A DNA stretch of 64,000 bases, taken from positions 42,669 through 106,668 of the forward strand of contig JBLHNB010000007.1 of NCBI GenBank assembly GCA_047621305.1, read 5' to 3'. The stretch is from Colwellia_A sp047621305 (GTDB lineage: Bacteria; Pseudomonadota; Gammaproteobacteria; Enterobacterales; Alteromonadaceae). Every line of letters begins with the position of its first letter. Positions within the stretch are counted from its first letter, which is position 1. The notes below the pieces were generated by a model, which ran no database searches, was not told where the DNA came from, and saw only the letters and a list, made by a program, of their open reading frames with translations. Of this stretch, positions 43,739 to 51,864 are shown one piece after another. The translations under genes were made by a program, and so were the position numbers.

Positions 43739-45655
43739 ATGATTCGAAAAATAGATTTGATCCCTGGCTCTATCAAATTGCTCATTTCACTAAGTTATGA
43801 TTTAGCGGCGCTAACAACGGCCTTTTTTCTCGCTTATTTTATTCGTTTAGGGCTAGAAGGTACACCCGTTACTTGGGCGGAAATAACACTTTTTCTTTCG
43901 CTGATCACCATTACCCTCGCCTTGTTTTATAGCTTTGATGTTTATCGTTCCGTGGTTCGATATTTTAATTCAAAAGCTTTTTTTAAAATTCTTAGCCTTT
44001 TAGTCTTTACCTGTACTTTATTTTATTTACTTGGTTTTATATTACATGCTTTTGTACCGCGTTCTGTGCCGATTGTTTTTCTGGTACTCGCCACTGTTTT
44101 TATTGCTGGAGCACGCGCTACAGCAAGCTTATTCATAGAAAAACAATGGTTTGATGAGCGTGAAGGTGTTGTCATTTATGGTGCTAGTAGTTCGGGGCGG
44201 CAGCTAGTAGAGGCATTGTCACGTGGTACAAAATATCAGCCCTTTGCTTTTATTGACGAAAAAAAACGTTATCAAGGCCGCAGTATTTTGGGCCTTAAAG
44301 TCTATTCAAACCTCGACATACATAAGCTAGTAAGTAAACACGGAAATTTTAAGGTATTGATTGCCATATCTAAAGTGGATCCTATTCGACTTAAAAAAAT
44401 TCTCTCAACACTTGAACCTTATGCTCTTGAAGTACTTATCATTCCTAGTATGGCTGACATGGTCTCAGGCAAACGTAACATAGATGAACTGCGAGAAGTG
44501 TCGATCAAAGAACTATTAGGTCGTAAAGTGGTTGAACCTATTGCTGAGTTATTATCAGCTAATATCAGCAATAAAGTCGTTATGGTGTCCGGTGCTGGCG
44601 GCTCAATAGGCAAAGAGTTATGTCGACAAATCATTCAACACAAACCTAAAAAATTAGTTTTACTTGATGTTTCTGAAGCCTTTTTATATGAAATAGAACA
44701 AGAAATTAATGACATTTTGCTCGACAGCCACAGTAACTTAACCGTAATACCGCTTATGGGTAACGTACAAAATGGCATACTGATGAGTCATATATTGCGT
44801 AATAATGATGTCCAAACGATATACCACGCTGCGGCATATAAACATGTTCCTATGGTAGAAAGTAATGTTATTGCGGGTGTAACTAACAACGTTCTAGGTA
44901 CCTATGAAATAGCGCAAGCAGCCATTTATTGCGAGGTAGAAACGTTTGTTTTAATCTCAACAGATAAAGCGGTACGTCCAACCAATGTCATGGGAGCAAC
45001 TAAGAGGTTAGCAGAATTAATATTACAAGGTTTAGCGCTTAAAGACCATGAGACCCGCTTTGTTATGGTACGTTTTGGTAATGTGCTTGGTTCTTCGGGG
45101 TCTGTTGTGCCTTTATTTACCAAACAAATTAAAAAAGGTGGCCCAATAACCATCACCCACCCCGATATTACTCGCTATTTTATGACCATTCCTGAAGCTG
45201 CACAATTAGTTATACAAGCAAGTGCCATGGGCTCTGGCGGTGATGTATTTGTTCTCGATATGGGTGAACCCGTTAAAATAATCGACCTAGCGTATAAAAT
45301 GACCCACCTTATGGGGTTAACCGTAAAAGACGACATCAACCCAAAAGGAGATATTTCGATAAAATTTACCGGCTTGCGGCCCGGTGAAAAGCTTTATGAA
45401 GAATTATTAATTGACGATAAAGCCAAGCGAACTTTTCACGAGCGTATATTACGTGCTAATGAACGTTATTTACCTTGGGCTGATGTTGCTAAAATACTTG
45501 ATAATTTAACTGTAGCTATGAGTAATGCTGATATCCCTAAAATTAGGCAATTATTAATCGACGCACCATTAGGTTATCAACCTGACAATTCGGTTAAATT
45601 TGTGAATATAAAGACCGAAGAGATTGAGCCCATTTATAAACAAAGTAATCAATAA
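43739..45655 (+). CDS. Nucleotide-sugar 4,6-dehydratase, membrane type (WbpM/CapD-like)
   Basis: 638 residues. Four membrane segments fill residues 10-125. A Rossmann-like CoA-binding domain (about 140-250) follows, then the SDR catalytic domain with GAGGSIGKEL near residue 285. The domain also shows VYHAAAYKHVPMVE-like YHAAAYKHVPMVESN and LISTDKAVRPTNVMGATKR. Family members dehydrate UDP-GlcNAc to the 4-keto-6-deoxy form, the first step to QuiNAc and FucNAc. The full-length form and the adjacent WbpV- and WbpL-like genes support that route. It is the last gene of the cluster. Confidence 0.93.
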   Translation: MIRKIDLIPGSIKLLISLSYDLAALTTAFFLAYFIRLGLEGTPVTWAEITLFLSLITITLALFYSFDVYRSVVRYFNSKAFFKILSLLVFTCTLFYLLGFILHAFVPRSVPIVFLVLATVFIAGARATASLFIEKQWFDEREGVVIYGASSSGRQLVEALSRGTKYQPFAFIDEKKRYQGRSILGLKVYSNLDIHKLVSKHGNFKVLIAISKVDPIRLKKILSTLEPYALEVLIIPSMADMVSGKRNIDELREVSIKELLGRKVVEPIAELLSANISNKVVMVSGAGGSIGKELCRQIIQHKPKKLVLLDVSEAFLYEIEQEINDILLDSHSNLTVIPLMGNVQNGILMSHILRNNDVQTIYHAAAYKHVPMVESNVIAGVTNNVLGTYEIAQAAIYCEVETFVLISTDKAVRPTNVMGATKRLAELILQGLALKDHETRFVMVRFGNVLGSSGSVVPLFTKQIKKGGPITITHPDITRYFMTIPEAAQLVIQASAMGSGGDVFVLDMGEPVKIIDLAYKMTHLMGLTVKDDINPKGDISIKFTGLRPGEKLYEELLIDDKAKRTFHERILRANERYLPWADVAKILDNLTVAMSNADIPKIRQLLIDAPLGYQPDNSVKFVNIKTEEIEPIYKQSNQ

Positions 45656-46057
45656 TCCTTAGCGAAGCATAACTAATATTGTCGCCTTATTGTTAAAATG
45701 GTTGCCCTATAAATGAAGATTAAACCTTAAGTACAAAGACGCTGCGCTAAAGCGAAGTATCACTTTATAAACAACCATGTTTTATAAAGTAACTTATTCC
45801 TCCCCCCAAAAAATAATCACATGCTGTGTAGTAATGGCTTATGAGTAGAATTAAAAAACACCTTAAATTACAGGTAGTTAAGTTTAAAAGTGTTACCTGG
45901 AAATATATACTAACAACAATATGTGTCAATCACTTGAATTTAGTGGAGTTTTACAATATTTTAGATATGGCACATATTATTGGTAATAAGTTATTACTGA
46001 TAGTTATTAAAACAATTAAAACAAATAAAAAATAATAAATAACACAGGGAAAATCTC
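45656..46057. other. Intergenic region before the TonB-dependent receptor gene
   Basis: 402 AT-rich bases. A 64-codon frame at 45841 has no ribosome site or family resemblance and is not called. It probably contains the receptor promoter. Confidence 0.4.
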
Positions 46058-48709
46058 ATGATCAAGTATACAAAAAAGGCACTTGCGTTAAGTATCGCGA
46101 CTGCATTATTTACAACACAATCTACTACTGTATTTGCAGCTGAAGAAGAAGTTGAACGTATTGAAGTAACAGGTTCACATATCAAAAGAGCAGATATGGA
46201 AGGACCATCTCCAGTCACTTCTTTATCTGCAGATGACATCGCAAAATCAGGTGTGACCGATCTTATCGGTTTATTTACCAAACTACCTATGGCTGGCCAA
46301 GGTACATTTTCAACTCAAGGGAACAGTAGTGATAATACCAGTAATGGTGGTTCAAGTGTTTCATTACGTGGTTTAGGCGCCGACTCAACGCTTATATTAG
46401 TTAACGGCCGTCGTGTAGCAGTTAGCCCATTTGCTAATAACATTGATACTGCATTTGTTGATATTAATAACATTCCATTAGCGGCAATTAAACGTGTAGA
46501 TATATTAAAGGATGGTGCTTCAGCCACTTATGGTTCTGATGCTATTGCTGGGGTAATTAATATTATTCTTCGTGATGACGTTGAAGGTACTGAAATTTCA
46601 GCTACATTGGGTGATACCGCCGATGGCGGCGGCAAAGAAAAAAATATAAGTATTGTGTGGGGTAACTCAGATGAAAAAAGTAGTCATACTTTTGCTTTAG
46701 ACTATTCTGACCGTGAAGAAATATTATACGGTGATCGTAGTTATTCAGAATCAGCTAACCAAAAAGCACAAAGACCTAATGATCCCTTTGCTACTGACTT
46801 TAGAAGTTCTGCGGGTTTCCCTGGCACTATAGCTTTAAGAGACCCGTCATCACACCGACTTGCTGATATCTGGGGAGAAAGTCAATGTGATCCTAGTGAT
46901 ATAACTCAAGATACAGACGAAAATGGTGATTTAACAGGTTACAACCTTTGTCGCTACGACTATAACCCCGTCATGACAGCTGTTTCTGCCAATGAACGTG
47001 TTAGTTTTAACTATATGGGTAAATATGACATAAATGATAACATGAGAGGTTTTGTAGAACTTAATGGCCAAAACTCCAATACCACTGTACGTGGTGCTGG
47101 TAGCCCGAGCTTTAACGAATTAACTATGGATGGTGATAATATGAATCATCCATTTGCAGCTATGCCAGATCATGAATTTTACCAACAAGACTTAACGATG
47201 CGACGTCGTATGGTTGATATTGGTAATCGCGAAAAACGTGTATCGCAAGATTATTATCGTTCAATTATTGGTCTTAATGGTGAAGTAGATGATTGGAGCT
47301 GGGAAGTGGCCTATAGCTATATTCTAAGTAAAACTACTGAAAGAGGCGTAAACGGTTTCCCTAACTCTCGACGTACACAAGAAGCGATTGATAGCGGTCT
47401 ATGGAACCCTTTTGAACCTTCAACAAATACCCAAGCAGCACTTGATTATGTTGAAACAACAACTACCCGTGTTGGCGAATCAACGAGTAAATCTTTTGAC
47501 GGTAAGATATCTGGATCGTTAACTGAAATGGAATATGGCGAACTTGGTTTAGCCGTTGGTTTCGAATATCGTGAAGTAGCGATTAAAGATAATCCTGATG
47601 ATCAGTTTTTACGCGGTGAAGTATTTGGTACAGAAGCAACTAAAGCCAATGGTAGTCGTGACAATACCGCGGTATTTGCCGAGCTAGCTATTCCAGTACT
47701 TGAAAACTTAGAAGTACAATTAGCGGTACGTCATGAAGATTACAGTGATTTTGGTACAACAACTGATCCTAAAATAGCTTTCATGTGGACTCCTACAGAC
47801 TCACTATCAGTGCGTGGTTCATACGGTACTGCATTCAAAGCCCCTTCTTTACATCAATTGGGTTTAGCCAATACCGACGAGTCACCTACCTTAGTTGATA
47901 CTGTTCGTTGTGCTGCTGTCGGTAATATCAATAAAGCGTGTGAGCCTCAAGAATACACAGCAATCCTTACGGGTAATAAAGAATTAGGGCCGGAAGAGTC
48001 TAAAAGTTATAACGTAGGCGTTATTTATCAGTTTTCAGATAACCTGGATTTTTCGGTTGATTATTATAGCTATGATATTGAAAACATTATCACCAAAGAT
48101 ACACAGTTCAAATTTACCACTTTCGGTAATAACAGCAGTGTTGTTGAACGTTTATCTTCTAATATTGCTGGCGACCCCGGTGAAGTAGTTCGTATTCATG
48201 ATAAATTTGAAAATATCGGTAACGTAAAAACAACAGGTCTAGATCTTGAAGTTAACTACGGCTTAGAGTCTGAATACGGCGAATTTAGATTTTCTTATGC
48301 ACTTAACTATGTGCTTAAGTATGAAGATACTCGTCCTGCATTAGAAGCTGGTGAATCTGCTCGACTATTTAAACAAGAGGGTGACTTTGAACAACCTGAA
48401 GCTCGCTCAACATTTAATACTTCTTGGGCAAAAGATGACTGGAATGCAAGTTTAGCGATTAACTACGTTGGTAGTTTCGAAGAAGATGAATCTGTACAAG
48501 CAGATGGTTTAGGCGATATCGACGCGATGACAACAGTTGATACCACAATAAACTATATCGGCTTTGATGATATGACGTTAACTGTAGGTGCGACGAATTT
48601 ATTTAACGAAGAACCTCCATTTTCACATCATGATTTTGTTGGCTTTGTTAATACCATTCATAGTGCCCAAGGTCGTTTTACTTATGTAAAAGCAACCTAT
48701 AAGTTTTAA
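46058..48709 (+). CDS. TonB-dependent outer-membrane receptor
   Basis: 883 residues. A signal peptide runs to about residue 30 (VFAAEEE), and the TonB box-like VERIEVTGSHIKRA follows. The plug domain (about 50-170) has GLFTKLPMAGQ, SVSLRGLGADSTLILVNGRR, VDILKDGASATYGSDAIAGV and INIIL. The long C-terminal barrel ends in a terminal aromatic (YVKATYKF), as required for outer-membrane insertion. Receptors with this plug sequence are abundant in Alteromonadales and take up oligosaccharides, peptides or cofactors; the ligand is unknown. It has its own terminator and is not evidently part of the polysaccharide cluster. Confidence 0.93.
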   Translation: MIKYTKKALALSIATALFTTQSTTVFAAEEEVERIEVTGSHIKRADMEGPSPVTSLSADDIAKSGVTDLIGLFTKLPMAGQGTFSTQGNSSDNTSNGGSSVSLRGLGADSTLILVNGRRVAVSPFANNIDTAFVDINNIPLAAIKRVDILKDGASATYGSDAIAGVINIILRDDVEGTEISATLGDTADGGGKEKNISIVWGNSDEKSSHTFALDYSDREEILYGDRSYSESANQKAQRPNDPFATDFRSSAGFPGTIALRDPSSHRLADIWGESQCDPSDITQDTDENGDLTGYNLCRYDYNPVMTAVSANERVSFNYMGKYDINDNMRGFVELNGQNSNTTVRGAGSPSFNELTMDGDNMNHPFAAMPDHEFYQQDLTMRRRMVDIGNREKRVSQDYYRSIIGLNGEVDDWSWEVAYSYILSKTTERGVNGFPNSRRTQEAIDSGLWNPFEPSTNTQAALDYVETTTTRVGESTSKSFDGKISGSLTEMEYGELGLAVGFEYREVAIKDNPDDQFLRGEVFGTEATKANGSRDNTAVFAELAIPVLENLEVQLAVRHEDYSDFGTTTDPKIAFMWTPTDSLSVRGSYGTAFKAPSLHQLGLANTDESPTLVDTVRCAAVGNINKACEPQEYTAILTGNKELGPEESKSYNVGVIYQFSDNLDFSVDYYSYDIENIITKDTQFKFTTFGNNSSVVERLSSNIAGDPGEVVRIHDKFENIGNVKTTGLDLEVNYGLESEYGEFRFSYALNYVLKYEDTRPALEAGESARLFKQEGDFEQPEARSTFNTSWAKDDWNASLAINYVGSFEEDESVQADGLGDIDAMTTVDTTINYIGFDDMTLTVGATNLFNEEPPFSHHDFVGFVNTIHSAQGRFTYVKATYKF

Positions 48710-48731
48710 GATTACACTTTGTTAAAACACT

Positions 48732-48760
48732 AAAGCCATTCAGTTAACTGAATGGCTTTT
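48732..48760 (+). terminator. Terminator after the receptor gene
   Basis: A perfect 28-base palindrome (14-bp arms, AAAGCCATTCAGTT / AACTGAATGGCTTT) followed by T, 23 bases after the stop codon. Confidence 0.88.
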
Positions 48761-48792
48761 ACTACTTTAAGGCTTCATTTATTAGTTTTTCG

Positions 48793-49794
48793 TTAATGCT
48801 GGTATAAATTCAGAGATTGATGGGTAGCACACCATTTTTTGTTGGTTGCAGTAGCCCAAAGTTTTAACCTAATATCACTACCTGCTGCACTTATATAATG
48901 GCGATTAAAATCAGTAATGATATTGAGCCAATCTTGTGCATTTACATTGAAGCGTTCAAATATCGGCTTGATATGTGCTGGTATTACACCACGTTTATCC
49001 TTTCGAATACAACGCCCTGTCCATTCCACTAACTCAATATAATCTAATAGCCGAAACGGTAAACCTATTTGCTTTTTACTGTGCGGCTGATAATATGTAA
49101 AAGGCGACAAATTATCGGGTTGTGCTTGTTTAGCTTTTGTCTGCTTGGCTTTAGCAAGTGCCATTAGCCGTTGTTGAATACTGGTAAAATCAGAGTTCTC
49201 AAGGGTATCTACTAGCGCAGCTCGTATGGGGTTTAAATCAACATACGCCATACAGGCTAACAGCGCAGTTTCGTCGAGCAAGGCTTGTGATTTAAAACGT
49301 CCTTCCCAAAAGCGCCCCTTGCAGTTATCTTCTTTGTTTGCTTGTACGGCAATACTTTCATTTAGACAACGCATATACCAACCTAGGTCATATAAACGTA
49401 TCCGCCATACTTGTATCAACTCAAGCGCTTTATATTTTTCTGCACAGGTAATATGAGATTTAGTTAACCATCTATCTACAAGAATATGACCATTAAACAA
49501 TTGTTTCCAACGCATCACCACGTCAATATCAGAAAGCTGTTCAGCGGCTGCTTTATCAACTTTCAAGACTAAATGATAATGGTTACTCATAATTGCATAT
49601 GCACAGATATCAATAGAAAATACTGAAGAGAGCTGATGGATCTTATCAACTAACCATTGCTTTCGATGGTCAAAGTTTTGCCCGCTAATCTTATCTTCAC
49701 CACACAAAAATGCCCTACGAACACAGCGACAAATGCAGTGATAATAAGGCGTTTCATCTAAACACACTTGTTGGTTACGAGGACGAGTCATCAT
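48793..49794 (-). CDS. REP-associated tyrosine transposase (RAYT), copy 1
   Basis: 333 residues. This is a Y1 transposase related to IS200 TnpA. It has YYHCICRCVRRAFLCGED at the start, the HUH metal site MSNHYHLVLKV near residue 72, and GRFWEGRFKSQALLD followed by ACMAYVDLNPIRA, whose Tyr is the expected nucleophile. A C-terminal extension of about 110 residues (RLLDYIELVEWTGRCIRKDK) is typical of the single-copy RAYT group. It cuts single-stranded DNA at REP-type hairpins. A conserved hairpin motif (AATTTAGGGGTGTCCCTTTT) lies 73 bases upstream of its start. Confidence 0.9.
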   Translation of the reverse strand: MMTRPRNQQVCLDETPYYHCICRCVRRAFLCGEDKISGQNFDHRKQWLVDKIHQLSSVFSIDICAYAIMSNHYHLVLKVDKAAAEQLSDIDVVMRWKQLFNGHILVDRWLTKSHITCAEKYKALELIQVWRIRLYDLGWYMRCLNESIAVQANKEDNCKGRFWEGRFKSQALLDETALLACMAYVDLNPIRAALVDTLENSDFTSIQQRLMALAKAKQTKAKQAQPDNLSPFTYYQPHSKKQIGLPFRLLDYIELVEWTGRCIRKDKRGVIPAHIKPIFERFNVNAQDWLNIITDFNRHYISAAGSDIRLKLWATATNKKWCATHQSLNLYQH

Positions 49795-49866
49795 TAAACC
49801 TCTTTATTGATGAAAGGTTAAAAATCAAACAATAAAGTAAGCTTAGATAATGACTAATTAGAAATC

Positions 49867-49889
49867 AAATTTAGGGGTGTCCCTTTTTA
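49867..49889. repeat. RAYT leader motif, copy 1
   Basis: Contains AATTTAGGGGTGTCCCTTTT; AGGG/CCCT can pair around GTGT. The same motif recurs at 51193, 51230 and 51350. Confidence 0.85.
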
Positions 49890-49904
49890 TTGATATTTCA
49901 GGAA

Positions 49905-49975
49905 ATTTTACTTCAATATAGACACATTTGTGTAGTTATCTTCGCCGCATAAAAGCGCACAACTTTATCGATTTA
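49905..49975 (-). pseudogene. Fragment of a third RAYT gene
   Basis: On the minus strand, around 49961-49931, the frame reads ALLCGEDNYT. This matches AFLCGEDNYTG near the N-terminus of copy 2 (about 51020-50990), and TGTGTAGTTATCTTC is shared at the base level. Only this piece survives. The rest of 49976-50127 contains a short CACTCA/TGAGTG hairpin near 50091-50111. Confidence 0.55.
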
Positions 49976-50127
49976 TGTCTTTCATGAAACTTCGATATTA
50001 GTTCATCTATGAACGTCACACACCGTGAATACAGTAAAAATAAGGGATGTAAATTAAACTGATTCTTCTGTAACAATAACAAGCGCCACTCAATGTCCTA
50101 CTGAGTGACCGAGAATATTTTTGTAAC

Positions 50128-51102
50128 TTAAGCAAATAATCGTTGGCAGCAACTTACGTTTTGTCGTCGTTTTAAAGCTTGGTGTGCGCAGTAATCACTC
50201 ATTACATCATCTTGCCCTACGGCACCATGAAAGAGCGTTCTAAATTGTTTACTTAGCGTCAACCAATTCTCTGGTCTTATATTCAATCGTGTCAGTAGAT
50301 TAGCTTGGTTGTCGTTAATATAGCCTATCTTATCTTCACGGATACAACGCCCAGTGAGCTCAATAAGTGCTAGGTAATCAATTAATTCAAACGGTAAGCC
50401 TTTAGGTATATTTTTTCTGGGATTACCAACAAAAGGTAAGAGCTGTTTCGGTTGCTTGCTGATTTTAGCATGCGCTACCCGTTGTTTTACGCTGGTATAA
50501 GCAGACGCTTCTGGGGTATCTGCTATATTCGCCCTCACCGGATTTAAATCTACATAAGCCATACACGCAGCCAATGCCGAGTCATCGAGTAAGGCTTGTG
50601 ATTTAAAGCGTCCTTCCCAAAATCTGCCCGTGCAATTATCTTCTCGATTAGCATCACGCGCAATATGTTCATTGATGTTGCCAATAAACCAACTGATTTT
50701 CATTAATCGTTTACGGTATATTTCCGCACTCGCTTTAACCATATCAAACAGTGGCTCAATGAGTTTATCTCCACGACAGTATTGTTGGGTAAGCAAAGTA
50801 CCTTTATACAACGTGTGCCAACGAATTAGCACTTCGTCCATCGACCACTGTTTGGCTTGTTCTTCATCAATACGCAGTACTACATGGTAGTGATTATTCA
50901 TTACGGCATACGCACAAACATCAATAGCAAATACTTCAGCCAATTTAAGTAACCTACCTTCAAGCCACGCACGTCTGTGCTCAAAGCTTTGTCCTGTGTA
51001 GTTATCTTCACCACATAAAAAGGCGCGTCGTACGCAACGGGAAATACAGTGATAATACGGGGTGTCTTGCAAACTAATTTGTCGCTTCCTTGCTACAGCC
51101 AT
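50128..51102 (-). CDS. REP-associated tyrosine transposase (RAYT), copy 2
   Basis: About 324 residues from the ATG at 51102; a TTG at 51120 would add six. It is a paralogue of copy 1 with the same motif order: YYHCISRCVRRAFLCGEDNYTG, the HUH site MNNHYHVVLRI, GRFWEGRFKSQALLDDSALA and ACMAYVDLNPVRANI, with the presumed catalytic Tyr. The C-terminal extension has GLPFELIDYLALIELTGRCI. It is clearly diverged from copy 1, so the pair is not a recent duplication. The leader motif lies about 91 bases upstream of the ATG. Confidence 0.9.
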   Translation of the reverse strand: MAVARKRQISLQDTPYYHCISRCVRRAFLCGEDNYTGQSFEHRRAWLEGRLLKLAEVFAIDVCAYAVMNNHYHVVLRIDEEQAKQWSMDEVLIRWHTLYKGTLLTQQYCRGDKLIEPLFDMVKASAEIYRKRLMKISWFIGNINEHIARDANREDNCTGRFWEGRFKSQALLDDSALAACMAYVDLNPVRANIADTPEASAYTSVKQRVAHAKISKQPKQLLPFVGNPRKNIPKGLPFELIDYLALIELTGRCIREDKIGYINDNQANLLTRLNIRPENWLTLSKQFRTLFHGAVGQDDVMSDYCAHQALKRRQNVSCCQRLFA

Positions 51103-51162
51103 AATAAAAAAATCTCTCAACTATGTAGGGTATTAACCTTAGTTGAGAGGCTCCAATTTATC

Positions 51163-51189
51163 AATTAACAGTGAGTGTCCTTGTTAATT
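51163..51189. repeat. Hairpin near the RAYT leader
   Basis: AATTAACA and TGTTAATT (eight-base arms) flank GTGAGTGTCC; the loop shares GTGTCC with the RAYT leader motif. It lies just before the second copy of that motif. Confidence 0.5.
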
Positions 51190-51192
51190 CTT

Positions 51193-51252
51193 AAATTTAG
51201 GGGTGTCCCTTTTTAATTTGTTAGAAATCAAATTTAGGGGTGTCCCTTTTTA
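51193..51252. repeat. RAYT leader motif, copies 2 and 3
   Basis: AATTTAGGGGTGTCCCTTTT occurs at 51194-51213 and again at 51231-51250, in the same orientation, 37 bases apart. Confidence 0.85.
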
Positions 51253-51256
51253 TTCT

Positions 51257-51373
51257 GTTACGAGGGCGAGTCATCATTAAACCTCTTTATTGATGAAAGA
51301 TTAAAAATCAAACAATAAAATAAGCTTAGATAATGACTAATTATAAATCAAATTTAGGGGTGTCCCTTTTTAT
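51257..51373. repeat. Duplicate of the RAYT copy 1 leader, with motif copy 4
   Basis: This 117-base block matches 49774-49890 with about four differences. It includes the first codons of RAYT copy 1 (GTTACGAGG-CGAGTCATCAT) and ends in the leader motif at 51350. It is the 5' end of another copy whose coding part is gone. A T-rich tract of CCTTTTTATT-like units continues to about 51411. Confidence 0.85.
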
Positions 51374-51429
51374 TTTTATTATTTTTATTCCTTTTTATTC
51401 TTTTTATTATTCCCTTTCCCCCGCTATTT

Positions 51430-51864
51430 TTAAGGCACAATGTCACTTCTCATAAGAGTGATTTTATTAATTTCATCAACGTTCAACTTATATTCAATAT
51501 GAATGGTTGAAGCCGATCCACTAAATCTATCCCATGCCCCACATTCACCCAAGATAGGATGTTCTAATTTAGCTCCACTCTTCGATGGAGTACCAATATG
51601 CTTTATAACCTGCTCACGTTTCAACAGGAATGGGAATTCAAGAAGATTTTCATCGAAGCCACCGTATTCTTCACTATGCAAAAAAATCGCACTGATATTG
51701 TTGTTGTTATCGCAACGTAATTCAAAACCATTTTGATTGAAGATGTAATGTGTAATTCGCTCATCTAAATTATCTTCGGTGCTCTTTTCAACATGCCAAT
51801 ATTTAAATGGCTTACTCTCAAGTATTTTTGAAACATGGCTTCCGAGGTACCCTATCATCTCCAC
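51430..51864 (-). CDS. Probable immunity protein for the RHS toxin
   Basis: 144 residues, no signal peptide, acidic and probably cytoplasmic. The GTG at 51864 has AGGAG at a good distance; an ATG two codons on overlaps the toxin stop as ATGA. Either way it is translationally coupled to the toxin gene. The family was not recognised; features include GFELRCDNNNNISAIFLH and LEHPILGECGAWDRFSGSAS. Small genes directly after polymorphic toxin genes nearly always encode the cognate immunity protein, which binds and blocks the C-terminal toxin. This assignment is from position. Confidence 0.7.
   Translation of the reverse strand: MEMIGYLGSHVSKILESKPFKYWHVEKSTEDNLDERITHYIFNQNGFELRCDNNNNISAIFLHSEEYGGFDENLLEFPFLLKREQVIKHIGTPSKSGAKLEHPILGECGAWDRFSGSASTIHIEYKLNVDEINKITLMRSDIVP

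Noticed and set aside
45841..46035. 64-codon frame before the receptor gene
   Set aside because: Composition typical of AT-rich intergenic DNA, no ribosome site, ends just before the receptor's own leader.
48793..51120. RAYT pair considered as one composite transposon
   Set aside because: The two proteins are clearly diverged, lie in the same direction and no terminal repeats bound the pair.
51193..51373. Repeated motif considered as a CRISPR array
   Set aside because: Only a few copies at irregular spacing, with RAYT leader sequence between them and no cas genes.
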